12,160 nucleotides of DNA from NCBI GenBank assembly GCA_963510375.1, contig CAUPES010000021.1:1-12160 (forward strand), read 5' to 3'. This document shows, piece after piece, positions 1 to 7,175 of this stretch (position 1 is the stretch's first letter; every line of letters begins with the position of its first letter). Under the pieces are notes generated by a model, which had not been told where the DNA came from, made no database searches, and saw nothing but the letters and a program-made list of their open reading frames with translations. The DNA is from Fastidiosipila sp963510375. GTDB lineage: Bacteria > Bacillota > Clostridia > Saccharofermentanales > Fastidiosipilaceae. The position numbers and the translations under genes are program-made.

Positions 1-2
1 AG

Positions 3-110
3 ATTAATATCTTTCTAAGATTTTTCTCACCAACACCATTTGTTGTAGAACCATTGTTTTATGGTTCAGCTATATATACGAAAATTAAAAATATATACTG
101 TAACTTATAA
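3..110 (+). CDS. Possible C-terminal end of a truncated plus-strand gene
   Basis: Frame 3 is open from the window edge to a TAA at 108-110, giving 35 codons with no internal Met. The peptide has a protein-like hydrophobic/aromatic stretch (key part SPTPFVVEPLFYGSAIY). It would end 9 bp before the convergent kinase gene ends, which is plausible gene spacing. I do not recognise the family, and 35 open codons in AT-rich DNA can occur by chance. This is a weak call that needs upstream sequence. Confidence 0.25.
   Translation: MNIFLRFFSPTPFVVEPLFYGSAIYTKIKNIYCNL
48..67. repeat. Short perfect inverted repeat
   Basis: GAACCAT (48-54) and ATGGTTC (61-67) form a 7-bp stem around a 6-nt loop, about 50 bp beyond the end of the minus-strand kinase gene. 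No T-tract follows on either strand, so it is a poor intrinsic terminator. It could also lie inside the possible coding tail at 3-110. Confidence 0.3.
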
Positions 111-119
111 GGATTCTTA

Positions 120-1247
120 TTATTTCTTAGGACGATATTTATCAATAATCATTCTAATAGCGTCTTCGTTATTTTCAATCTCTCTGACAAGTTTGAACTG
201 AGTTCGAGCTCTATCTAGGTTTTGGTCAGGATAATCAAGTGAGAAATATTTATCACCGTCAAGGTAATCTGTTAAGAAACGAATACCGCATTCTAAGGTC
301 ATCATTTTGGCACCCCAATAGAGATCATCAATCTCTGCATCAGTTAGAATTTCACCACAAGTTTCAATGAAGCCTTTTGTATAAGATTCAAAAAGCACAA
401 GATCTAAGTTAACTTTATTCAAATCCTTTTCATCTTCACTTGCTGTATTAGCTCCGAAACGAATAGAATCACCAAAGTCATTTACTGATAAACCAGGCAT
501 AACAGTGTCTAAATCAATAACAGTTATGGCTTCATCAGTGTTTGCGTCAAATAGAACATTATTCAATTTGGTATCATTGTGAGTTACACGAAGTGGCAAG
601 ATACCAGCTTCTTGTCTATCCATAAGATAAGAGCAATCTGTTTTGTGAGCTTTAACGAAGCTAATTTCTTCGCTAACATCTTTTGCACGATCATGCTCAT
701 CAGCTGCCAAAGCTTTTTCGAAATTCTCATATCTAACTCTAGTATCGTGAAATTTCTCAATAGTTTCATGTAGTGTAGAGGCATCGAAATCATTTAGTAA
801 ATATTGAAAGTTCCCAAAGGCTCTAGCACTTTCGTAAAACTGTTGTGGGTTTTCTACATGACTGATACAGTAGGTATTTGCAATTGTTGAATAAATTCTC
901 CAACAAGATCCATCTCCTTCTGTATAATAATTTCTCCCATCTCTAGTGCATAAAACTCTCATAGTTTCGCGGTTAGGATCTTTGCCTTCTGCTATAGATT
1001 TTTTACTAATAAAGTTTGTCACATTAACAATATTTTCCATTAGTTGATCTGGATTTTTGAATGCATAAGTATTTATTCTTTGTAATATAAATTTATCAAT
1101 ATTTTTGTCATCTTCATGGAGAATGATATGAAATGTACTATTAACAAGTCCAATAGTGTTTGGCTTAATTGCAATAATACTGTCGGCATCTATGGGAAAA
1201 GCAGTAGAAATAGCTTCTTTACTTAACGCAGTTTTTCTCAATGTCAT
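120..1247 (-). CDS. nahK: N-acetylhexosamine 1-kinase (NahK-type, APH-fold)
   Basis: Predicted cytoplasmic kinase that phosphorylates the anomeric hydroxyl of GlcNAc/GalNAc with ATP, giving HexNAc-1-phosphate. With the start at 1247 it has 375 residues, close to bifidobacterial NahK (about 360). The catalytic loop reads VTHNDTKLNN, with H223, D225 and N229/N230. The Mg-binding motif VIDLDT (D245, D247) is followed by NDFGDSIRFGA and EDEKDL. All of these, together with FDAS..HETI..FHDT and MTLECGIRFL.DYL.GD.YF, match bifidobacterial NahK as I remember it. I preferred the ATG at 1245-1247 over an in-frame ATG at 1274 because TGAGGTGA lies 5 nt upstream. In bifidobacteria NahK belongs to the lacto-N-biose/galacto-N-biose pathway. 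Here a GH109-like gene and a nucleotidyltransferase are nearby on the same strand, so GalNAc salvage is likely. Exact sugar preference cannot be read from sequence. Confidence 0.88.
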   Translation of the reverse strand: MTLRKTALSKEAISTAFPIDADSIIAIKPNTIGLVNSTFHIILHEDDKNIDKFILQRINTYAFKNPDQLMENIVNVTNFISKKSIAEGKDPNRETMRVLCTRDGRNYYTEGDGSCWRIYSTIANTYCISHVENPQQFYESARAFGNFQYLLNDFDASTLHETIEKFHDTRVRYENFEKALAADEHDRAKDVSEEISFVKAHKTDCSYLMDRQEAGILPLRVTHNDTKLNNVLFDANTDEAITVIDLDTVMPGLSVNDFGDSIRFGANTASEDEKDLNKVNLDLVLFESYTKGFIETCGEILTDAEIDDLYWGAKMMTLECGIRFLTDYLDGDKYFSLDYPDQNLDRARTQFKLVREIENNEDAIRMIIDKYRPKK

Positions 1248-1407
1248 AATTTTCACCTCAATGATATTGTTCAATTATTTCATAACGTTACATATAATAC
1301 TTGTATAAAATTTAACCTAAAATTAATCGAACACCAAGCTGTATTATTTTGCTTGAATATCACTTTTGTTTAAATTTTTTAATGTCTTATTTACTAATAA
1401 TGTAAAA

Positions 1408-1440
1408 AGTTGCAAGCGTTATAATACCACTTTTATGGTA
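1408..1440 (+). promoter_or_regulatory. Candidate -10 box overlapped by a LacI/CcpA-like operator half site
   Basis: TATAAT at 1420-1425 is a perfect -10 hexamer upstream of nth, but no good -35 precedes it. Overlapping it, TTGCAAGCGTTATAA (1410-1424) resembles LacI-family operators or cre sites: the left half TTGCAAGCG is good and the right half is degenerate. A small inverted repeat TACCA (1425-1429)/TGGTA (1436-1440) follows. The site lies in the nahK-nth divergent gap and could act on either gene. Inferred from motif only. Confidence 0.3.
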
Positions 1441-1457
1441 AATAGCAAAATAACCTG

Positions 1458-1486
1458 TTATCATATTTATTTAATATGGTTGATAA
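1458..1486. repeat. TTATCA/TGATAA inverted repeat in the nahK-nth gap
   Basis: TTATCA (1458-1463) and TGATAA (1481-1486) are 6-bp inverted arms with a 17-bp AT-rich spacer, centred about 65 bp before the nth start. It could be an operator or chance in AT-rich DNA. Nothing else structured is visible in the gap 1248-1536 apart from the -10/operator-like site at 1408-1440. Confidence 0.2.
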
Positions 1487-1536
1487 GATGTTCGCCATCC
1501 TAAATGAAATTAGAACCAGCTATTTGAGGAGAGCTT

Positions 1537-2187
1537 ATGAGTAAACTAGAAACTATATTAAGTGCAGAGAAAGTTCAGCGTATAGTAGGAGCAATGGTGA
1601 AACTATATCCGCAGCTCGAATCGGAGTTGAATTTTAATAATAATTTTGAACTTGTCTGTGCTGTAGTATTGAGTGCTCAAACAACGGATGTTGCAGTTAA
1701 TAAAGTCACTCCAGAATTGTTTTCCAAGTATCCTGATGCAAAATCTATGGCAGCAGCAAATGTAGAAGATATTTCCAGGATCATTAGTTCGATAGGTTTA
1801 TACAAAAATAAAGCTAAGTATTTAAAAAGTTTGGCTCAAGATTTATTAGATAAATTTAAGGCAAAAGTTCCAGCAACTAGGGCTGAGTTGATGAGCTTAG
1901 CAGGGGTGGGAAGAAAGACAGCTAACGTTGTACTAAGTAATGGATTTGATATTCCTGCCTTTGCGGTAGATACACATGTTAATAGGGTATGCAAAAAGTT
2001 TAAGTTTGTTCCTGAAGATGCTTCTATTTTAGAAGTTGAAGAAATAATGTGTTCTAAATTGCCAGACTCTATTTGGAGACAGGCACACCACTCAATTTTA
2101 TTATTTGGTAGGTATCAATGCGTTGCGAGAAAGCATGATCACGATATTTGTAAAGTTCGTCTTGCAGAAATTTTAGAAAAAACGTAG
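1537..2187 (+). CDS. nth: Endonuclease III (DNA glycosylase/AP lyase) with a degenerate Fe-S site
   Basis: Base-excision repair enzyme that removes oxidised pyrimidines and cleaves at the abasic site. At 216 residues it is near the E. coli length (211). The helix-hairpin-helix reads LAGVGRKTANVV (121-132) with catalytic lysine K127. AVDTHVNRVCKK carries catalytic D145. The N-terminal helical domain has LSAQTTD (46-52), as expected. The C-terminal Fe-S site is odd. E. coli has C-X6-C-X2-C-X5-C; here C195 and C205 match the first and third cysteines, but the second position is H202 and the fourth is E211. The cluster is therefore probably absent or altered. The start is fixed by GAGGAGAG (1526-1533) 3 nt before the ATG. 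The gene stands alone and converges on the GH109-like gene with a 34-bp gap that shows no obvious terminator. Confidence 0.93.
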   Translation: MSKLETILSAEKVQRIVGAMVKLYPQLESELNFNNNFELVCAVVLSAQTTDVAVNKVTPELFSKYPDAKSMAAANVEDISRIISSIGLYKNKAKYLKSLAQDLLDKFKAKVPATRAELMSLAGVGRKTANVVLSNGFDIPAFAVDTHVNRVCKKFKFVPEDASILEVEEIMCSKLPDSIWRQAHHSILLFGRYQCVARKHDHDICKVRLAEILEKT

Positions 2188-2221
2188 GAGTTTGAGTTAT
2201 TAGTCAAGTTTTGAGGTAGAT

Positions 2222-3436
2222 TTAAATTAATACGTCTTTTTCGTAAATCCATTTGCCACGTGTAAAGTCCGGGAAATTCTGAACTTGAGAACCTGTAATT
2301 ATAGATTGCTCACTTAGTGCAGTAATTGCCATCCATGTAGCTGCATCGTATACATCTATAGACATATCTTTACCTTCAAGAAGGGCATCTGCAAAAGCTT
2401 TGAATACTAAATAATCCATACCATCATGACCAGCACGAATCCCATTGTTTAAGTATTCTCTCCAGATTGGATGATCATACTTTTCATAGTATTTATCCAT
2501 ATTATTGAAATTATTTTTCCAGTTAAAATGATCTTCATTAGTGGTATCAGACTCTAGAAAAACAGACATGTTTTCGCCATTTACTAAACCATTGGTACCT
2601 TGAACATAGAATTCTCGAGAATAATATCTAGGTAATGATGTATCTAATTTTAGACTAACTAGCTCACCGTTAGCGCATGAAATTTGAGTAGTTACGATAT
2701 CACCTTGGTTGAATTTAATATTTTTAGGTAATTCTAATTTGGAAGTATCTTGTTTCCCTAAGAAATGATTAAGTCCAACTGCCTTAGAAGCAAAGGAGCT
2801 TAGGCTTAAAAATCTATTACCATTATTAATTTTTAAAATTTTAGCAATGGGCCCAATTTCATGTGTAGGATAGTTTTCACAGTTTCTTTTGATATAGTTA
2901 TTTAAGCGATAATGACGATTTATTTTACCAAAGGTTATTTCATCACGGAGGTCATGAGCATAAGCTCCATGTGCATATACAATTTCTCCTAAAACATTAT
3001 TCTGTGCCATATTAAGAGTCATTAATTCTAATCGACCATAACAACAATTTTCCATAAACATTATGGGTGTCTTAGTTTTCTCATAAGTATCAACCAGATC
3101 CCACAGACTCTGCAAATCTGAAGAGCCGCCAACCTCTAAAGCCACTGCAATGTTGTTTTGCATAGCTTTAATTGCTAAAGGAATATGTGTTTCCCAAGAA
3201 GAAGAGATTAGAACTGCATCTAAATAAGCAGTTTGTAAAAGTTCATCTACAGTTGAATATCCTTTAGGGTTTATAGCTTTTTTTGACTTGCATAGTTTTT
3301 GTGCATGTTCAATTCGGTCTGGGTATACATCAGTCAAAGCAACAATATTAAATTCTTCCATGTCTAGAAGAATATATTCCAGCAAACCATATCCACGATT
3401 ACCTAAGCCTATTATTCCTAAATTTATTTTATTCAC
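2222..3436 (-). CDS. Gfo/Idh/MocA-family protein, GH109-like (alpha-N-acetylgalactosaminidase type)
   Basis: NAD-binding Rossmann protein of 404 residues. The dinucleotide fold lies at the N-terminus (GIIGLGNRG, 7-15). The C-terminal domain resembles glycoside hydrolase family 109, which releases alpha-linked GalNAc by an NAD-dependent oxidation-elimination mechanism. Matches to that family include MENCCYGR (128-135), GAYAHDLRDE (157-166, H161), ENYPTHEIGPIA (187-198, Y189 and H192), GHDGMDYLVF, DVYDAATW and NFPDFTRGKW near the end. E129, Y189 and H192 align by motif with GH109 active-site residues. No signal peptide is visible, so a cytoplasmic site is likely. The start codon is GTG at 3434-3436, preceded by GAGGTAG. 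It lies downstream of the nucleotidyltransferase on the same strand. A dehydrogenase on a related amino sugar remains possible; the family call is firm, the substrate is not. Confidence 0.75.
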   Translation of the reverse strand: MNKINLGIIGLGNRGYGLLEYILLDMEEFNIVALTDVYPDRIEHAQKLCKSKKAINPKGYSTVDELLQTAYLDAVLISSSWETHIPLAIKAMQNNIAVALEVGGSSDLQSLWDLVDTYEKTKTPIMFMENCCYGRLELMTLNMAQNNVLGEIVYAHGAYAHDLRDEITFGKINRHYRLNNYIKRNCENYPTHEIGPIAKILKINNGNRFLSLSSFASKAVGLNHFLGKQDTSKLELPKNIKFNQGDIVTTQISCANGELVSLKLDTSLPRYYSREFYVQGTNGLVNGENMSVFLESDTTNEDHFNWKNNFNNMDKYYEKYDHPIWREYLNNGIRAGHDGMDYLVFKAFADALLEGKDMSIDVYDAATWMAITALSEQSIITGSQVQNFPDFTRGKWIYEKDVLI

Positions 3437-3454
3437 TGAACTACCTCATTCACA

Positions 3455-3488
3455 ATTTAAGAGCAATATTTAAATATTGCTCTTAAAT
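3455..3488. repeat. Perfect 34-bp palindrome upstream of the GH109-like gene
   Basis: The 34 bases equal their own reverse complement, with arms starting ATTTAAGAGCAATATTT. The element sits 18 bp before the GTG start of the GH109-like gene, with the Shine-Dalgarno between them, and 85 bp after the end of the nucleotidyltransferase. As RNA it could form a hairpin of up to 15 bp with a minimal loop. No T-tract follows on the minus strand, which argues against a simple terminator. It may be an operator for a dimeric repressor, an mRNA processing or stabilising hairpin, or an attenuator between the two genes. Confidence 0.75.
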
Positions 3489-3573
3489 AAATTTCAACTT
3501 AAATTAGGTTCTTTTACTCAAAATATTTCTAAGAGATTCTGGAGTAAATGCTTTAAAGGGTTTTAAAAGAAAA

Positions 3574-4500
3574 TTAATTCCAAAGATTATCTGGATATTC
3601 ACCAGCACCGATTAAAGCCTTAACTGATGCAACTACGTCTGGTTTATCTTCTTTATAGGTAACACCAAACCACTTGTTAGCAGATTCTAATACTTTAACT
3701 TTAGCCTTGTCAGCTTTAATTAATTCTTCAATAGTATTAGGAATATAGAATTCAGCTTTTTGAGGATTCTTGTCAATGTTATTGCTTAAAAAGTTCTTGA
3801 ATGACTCTTCAAACTCAACCAAGCTCTCTTCTTGGAATCCCCAAATGTTCATTGAAACTATAGTGCTTGGCGAAATATCATCCCAATTTTTGCCTGAATC
3901 AAAGCTGTATTTGATCCCTTCAGGGAATGATTGGATATGAGTATATTCTACTATTGAATCTAAGTATCCATCTTCAGTCGTTTTGCAGACCCCTCTTGAT
4001 ACATATCCATTTTCTGAGACAGTATTTTCAAGCTTGTAACCTACCATAGACAAGTTTAGCTTGCCATCTATATAATCATCTTCGTTAGTCAAGTAGTTGT
4101 AAATTTCTTCGTACGCAGTTCTACCATAAAAGTCATCTGCGTTTATAACTACGAATGGTGCGTCAATTACATCTTTAGCACAAATCAATGCATGACCTGT
4201 ACCCCATGGTTTTTCACGACCCTCTGGAACTGTAAAGCCAGCTGGAATTTTATCTAATTCTTGATATGCATAACGAACTTCCATGTGCTCAGCTATTTTG
4301 TTGCCGATTCTAGCCTTGAATTCTTCTGCAATTGCTTCCTTAATAATAAAAACAACTGTTTCAAAGCCAGCACGTTTAGCGTCGAACATTGAGTAGTCAA
4401 TTATTGCTTCGCCAGATGGACCAATTGGATCCACTTGCTTCAAACCGCCATAACGGCTACCCATACCTGCTGCTAGAATAACTAAAATTGGTTTTTTCAT
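3574..4500 (-). CDS. Sugar-1-phosphate nucleotidyltransferase (NTP_transferase family)
   Basis: Cytoplasmic enzyme expected to join a sugar-1-phosphate to an NTP, giving NDP-sugar and pyrophosphate. The nucleotide-binding signature is LAAGMGSRYGGLKQ (9-22), a variant of the G-X-G-T/S-R-X9-P-K motif. GTGHAL (100-105) contacts the base in this fold, and NADDFYG (120-126) holds the metal-binding aspartates. At 308 residues, ending in GEYPDNLWN, it fits a single-domain transferase without the LbH acyltransferase domain of GlmU. A GGGAGAGG Shine-Dalgarno lies 9 nt before the ATG. Transcribed toward the GH109-like gene, it probably shares its transcript. With the NahK-like kinase nearby, UDP-GlcNAc/GalNAc formation is a reasonable inference, analogous to the AmgK-MurU kinase/uridylyltransferase pair of MurNAc recycling. 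The substrate is not shown by the sequence. Confidence 0.8.
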   Translation of the reverse strand: MKKPILVILAAGMGSRYGGLKQVDPIGPSGEAIIDYSMFDAKRAGFETVVFIIKEAIAEEFKARIGNKIAEHMEVRYAYQELDKIPAGFTVPEGREKPWGTGHALICAKDVIDAPFVVINADDFYGRTAYEEIYNYLTNEDDYIDGKLNLSMVGYKLENTVSENGYVSRGVCKTTEDGYLDSIVEYTHIQSFPEGIKYSFDSGKNWDDISPSTIVSMNIWGFQEESLVEFEESFKNFLSNNIDKNPQKAEFYIPNTIEELIKADKAKVKVLESANKWFGVTYKEDKPDVVASVKALIGAGEYPDNLWN

Positions 4501-4584
4501 TAAATTAAACCTCTCCCTAATTTATTTAAAGCTCATAATTATTATGTGCTTGATTAATATTATACTACCATCTTTCCTGAAGAA
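4501..4584. promoter_or_regulatory. Divergent promoter region, nucleotidyltransferase / YitT
   Basis: The 84-bp gap carries TATAAT on the minus strand (4559-4564), about 58 bp before the nucleotidyltransferase start. TATACT on the plus strand (4561-4566) overlaps it and lies only 18 bp before the YitT ATG. Neither has a convincing -35. Use of the plus box would leave a very short YitT leader. Confidence 0.35.
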
Positions 4585-5607
4585 ATGAAAAAAATAAGCT
4601 ATAATATTTTCTTAAAAAAGAAGTCATTTAGTAATGCGTCTAGAGAGGATAAAGGGTGTAGTTCTGTGGAAGGCTTAAATAAATTCGACATAAAAACAGA
4701 GATTATAAATTTTATCTATTTGGTGCTAGGGACATTTTTGGCTGCTCTTGCTATCAATGTATTTTTTGTGCCGAATAATTTATCAATGGGAGGAGTTTCT
4801 GGTGTAGCAACTTCTTTAGTTCTAATAAGTAATGAAAGGATTCCTTTTGGTTTGTTTTCATTGATGATTAATATTCCAATTTTACTATTAGGCTGGAGAG
4901 AATTTGGCTTTAAAATGGTTTATAGAAGTCTTATTGGTACATTAGTGTTTTCTTTTGGTATAGATTTAGCAAATATTTTTATGAATAATTGGTTTGCTGT
5001 TTGGATGTCTTCATTAGAGCAAAAACCTGACATAATAATATTTTCTATATTTGCCGGTGTCACCTTTGGTGTAGGTTTAGGACTGATTCTAAGAGGGGGA
5101 TATAACACAGGTGGCGTGGATATTTTGGCATTAATTGCGGTTAGCAAAACAGATAAAATTACAATTGGACAATTTATTTTCTTTACAGATTTTCTTGTTA
5201 TTTTATTTAGTACAATAATTAATTATATCTATGGAGTTGGAGATGTTTATTTTGCTTTACTTCTAGCGCTATATAGTTTCGTGGCTTTATTTATTACCAG
5301 TAAGCTTACAGACTTCGTTATCCTTGGAACCGACTCATCCAAAGCTTGTCATATTATTAGTTCTCGTGCAGATGAAATTAGTCAAGCAATCTTGACTGAA
5401 ATGGATAGAGGCGTAACAGGTATTATGGCCAAAGGTATGTTTACTAATAAAGAGAAGTTAATGCTCTATGTCGTTTTGAATAGCCGTGAGATACCAGATC
5501 TCAAAAGAATTGTTGAAGAAATTGATCCCGAAGCTTTTATAATTATTAATGAGGTTAAAGATGTTTCAGGAGAAGGTTTTACAATAGAGAAAAAACAGAT
5601 GAGTTAA
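4585..5607 (+). CDS. YitT-family membrane protein (DUF161 + DUF2179)
   Basis: Integral membrane protein of unknown activity, widespread in Bacillota. About five to six hydrophobic segments lie between residues 39 and 240, starting with IINFIYLVLGTFLAALAINV. The family signatures FVPNNLSMGGVSGVA (61-75) and GGYNTGGVDI (161-170) are present. A cytosolic C-terminal DUF2179-type domain follows (about 250-335; GVTGIMAKGMFTNKEK and VSGEGFTI). At 340 residues it is longer than the usual 280-290 because about 38 polar residues precede the first membrane segment. The ATG at 4585 has only a weak GAAGAA upstream. An in-frame GTG at 4666 has AAGGGTG before it and would give a typical 313-residue protein, so the start is uncertain. 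It runs alone and ends at a bidirectional terminator. Confidence 0.88.
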   Translation: MKKISYNIFLKKKSFSNASREDKGCSSVEGLNKFDIKTEIINFIYLVLGTFLAALAINVFFVPNNLSMGGVSGVATSLVLISNERIPFGLFSLMINIPILLLGWREFGFKMVYRSLIGTLVFSFGIDLANIFMNNWFAVWMSSLEQKPDIIIFSIFAGVTFGVGLGLILRGGYNTGGVDILALIAVSKTDKITIGQFIFFTDFLVILFSTIINYIYGVGDVYFALLLALYSFVALFITSKLTDFVILGTDSSKACHIISSRADEISQAILTEMDRGVTGIMAKGMFTNKEKLMLYVVLNSREIPDLKRIVEEIDPEAFIIINEVKDVSGEGFTIEKKQMS

Positions 5608-5644
5608 ATAAGTTAACTAAATTTGATTTGTATAGAGATGCAGA

Positions 5645-5738
5645 AAAAATAAAAGCAGATAATTAATTAAAATGACCTGAACCTCAAAATCTGGAATATG
5701 GATGCTGGGGTTCAGGTCAAAATTATCTGCTTTTTTAT
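5645..5738. terminator. Large nested bidirectional terminator
   Basis: Two stems are stacked. The outer arms AAAAGCAGATAATT (5651-5664) and AATTATCTGCTTTT (5721-5734) give 14 bp. The inner arms, from TGACCTGAACC (5673-5683) to GGTTCAGGTCA (5709-5719), give 11 bp, extendable to 14 with one G-T pair. A T-rich tract follows on the plus strand (TTTTTTATT) and an A-rich tract precedes it, so it can work in both directions. It separates the convergent YitT and sugar transferase genes and fills most of the 160-bp gap. Confidence 0.85.
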
Positions 5739-5767
5739 TGTTTATACTGTTGTTTAAGCTAATTATC

Positions 5768-7147
5768 TCACTTGCTTGCATTATCTTCATGCTCATTATC
5801 ATTCAAAAACTTCTGTTCGAAACCTTCAGTAGCTTCAGCAGAGAAGAGAACTTTCACAGTAGAAAGGACTAATTTAATATCATTTAATAATGAGAAGTTT
5901 TCTATATAGTAAATATCCATTCTCAATTTATCTTCGTAAGATGTGTTATAGCGACCATAAATTTGTGCATAACCTGTAATTCCTGCTTTAACTTTTGTTC
6001 TATAGTTAAACTCTGGTAATTCTTTAGTGTAGGCTTCATAGTTCTCTACACGTTCTGCTCTTGGGCCGACAATAGACATTTCACCCTTAAGAACATTTAT
6101 GAATTGAGGTATTTCATCAATTCTTGTTGCACGGATAAATTTACCAATTGGTGTAATTCTGTCATCGTTTGGAACAGTAAATTGAGCGCCGTCTTTCTCA
6201 GCATCTACAACCATAGAACGGAATTTCAAGATATCAAATTCGACGCCATTACGAGTAAGTCTTTTTTGCTTGAAGAAGATAGGTCCTCGATCGTAAAGCT
6301 TAATAATCAATCCAACAACTAATGTAAGTGGTAAAGTTATAACTAAGAATAGAAACGAGAATACTATATCGAATAGTCGTTTCACTATTAAAGATTCTAA
6401 AGACATGGTCCGGTCTTTGATTAAATGTATGATACTATCACCGATTTGGATAACATGCGAACTGTGCAAAATAATGTCATTTACACTAGGTAGGATGAAA
6501 ACTCTCTTATCCCTAGCGTAGCTATAATCTATAAGGTCATCTCGTAGGTCTAATGCTATATTACCAAAAATAACAGTATCGTACTTGTCAATAGACTTTG
6601 TGATTTCATCAAATCCAGCACTCTCTCTAATTACGTAACGGACTTTATAACGATCTCTATTTAGAACGAATTTTTTTGCCACCATTCTATCGTATTCAGT
6701 ATCAGCATAAACGATTAAAGTTTCTCTACTAGGATAAATTTTAAAGTAAACCATGTTTGCAATTTCATAGACTATCAAAGCTATTACAAACTGAGCTAGT
6801 GTTAGTAATAACATCGGCACAGGATTAATGAGAGCTTTTGAAATCAAGCTTAAAACTGCATAAGTAACTATATTTACTAAAACTATAGATACTAGGTAAG
6901 ATAATTGGAGTTTTCGCTTGGACATTATCCCAATTTTGAAAATATCATACGGTAAAGCTAATATTACAAATAAAAATGTGTATAGAGCGAAGATAAGGTA
7001 GAATCCTTTGTTGTTATACGGAGTTTGTATGTATTTTGATATTATGGCACCAAGAAATGTTAGTGAGGTTAATAAAACAATTGCTAGTTTAAATAAAAAC
7101 ATTACCAACCTTCTTAAGTTTCTAGCTGTGAATTTAACTCTGCTCAT
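5768..7147 (-). CDS. Polyprenyl-phosphate sugar-1-phosphate transferase (bacterial sugar transferase)
   Basis: Membrane enzyme that starts glycan repeat-unit synthesis by moving a sugar-1-phosphate from an NDP-sugar to undecaprenyl phosphate on the inner leaflet (WcaJ/CpsE-type). Numbered from the ATG at 7147 (459 residues), four membrane segments lie near 15-36, 49-70, 81-103 and 110-134. A soluble nucleotide-fold-like region follows (about 140-245), then a fifth hydrophobic segment (about 258-283). The catalytic domain has FFKQKRLTRNG (301-311), KFRSM (318-322), TRIDEIPQFINVLKGEMS (341-358) and IVGPRAE (359-365). The start at 7147 is chosen because an in-frame GTG at 7159 overlaps the AGGAAG ribosome site, whereas 7147 lies about 11 nt after it. 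It is divergent from glf. The acceptor sugar cannot be read from the sequence. Confidence 0.9.
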   Translation of the reverse strand: MSRVKFTARNLRRLVMFLFKLAIVLLTSLTFLGAIISKYIQTPYNNKGFYLIFALYTFLFVILALPYDIFKIGIMSKRKLQLSYLVSIVLVNIVTYAVLSLISKALINPVPMLLLTLAQFVIALIVYEIANMVYFKIYPSRETLIVYADTEYDRMVAKKFVLNRDRYKVRYVIRESAGFDEITKSIDKYDTVIFGNIALDLRDDLIDYSYARDKRVFILPSVNDIILHSSHVIQIGDSIIHLIKDRTMSLESLIVKRLFDIVFSFLFLVITLPLTLVVGLIIKLYDRGPIFFKQKRLTRNGVEFDILKFRSMVVDAEKDGAQFTVPNDDRITPIGKFIRATRIDEIPQFINVLKGEMSIVGPRAERVENYEAYTKELPEFNYRTKVKAGITGYAQIYGRYNTSYEDKLRMDIYYIENFSLLNDIKLVLSTVKVLFSAEATEGFEQKFLNDNEHEDNASK

Positions 7148-7175
7148 AAAAAATAGCACTTCCTTTTTTTATCTA

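Noticed and set aside
1504..1527. Seven-codon upstream ORF (MKLEPAI) ending at the nth ribosome site
   Set aside because: No ribosome site of its own is clear and it has no attenuator-like codon run or paired hairpins; probably chance.
1537..2187. MutY instead of Nth
   Set aside because: The protein is only 216 residues and lacks the MutT-like C-terminal domain; the catalytic lysine K127 marks a bifunctional Nth.
3504..3602. Minus-strand 32-codon GTG ORF (contains LLKPFKAFTPESL) overlapping the end of the nucleotidyltransferase
   Set aside because: It looks protein-like, but it is short, starts inside a gene whose own C-terminus looks complete, and lacks a clear ribosome site. It was also considered as a frameshifted tail and dismissed because the GEYPDNLWN end is typical of the family.
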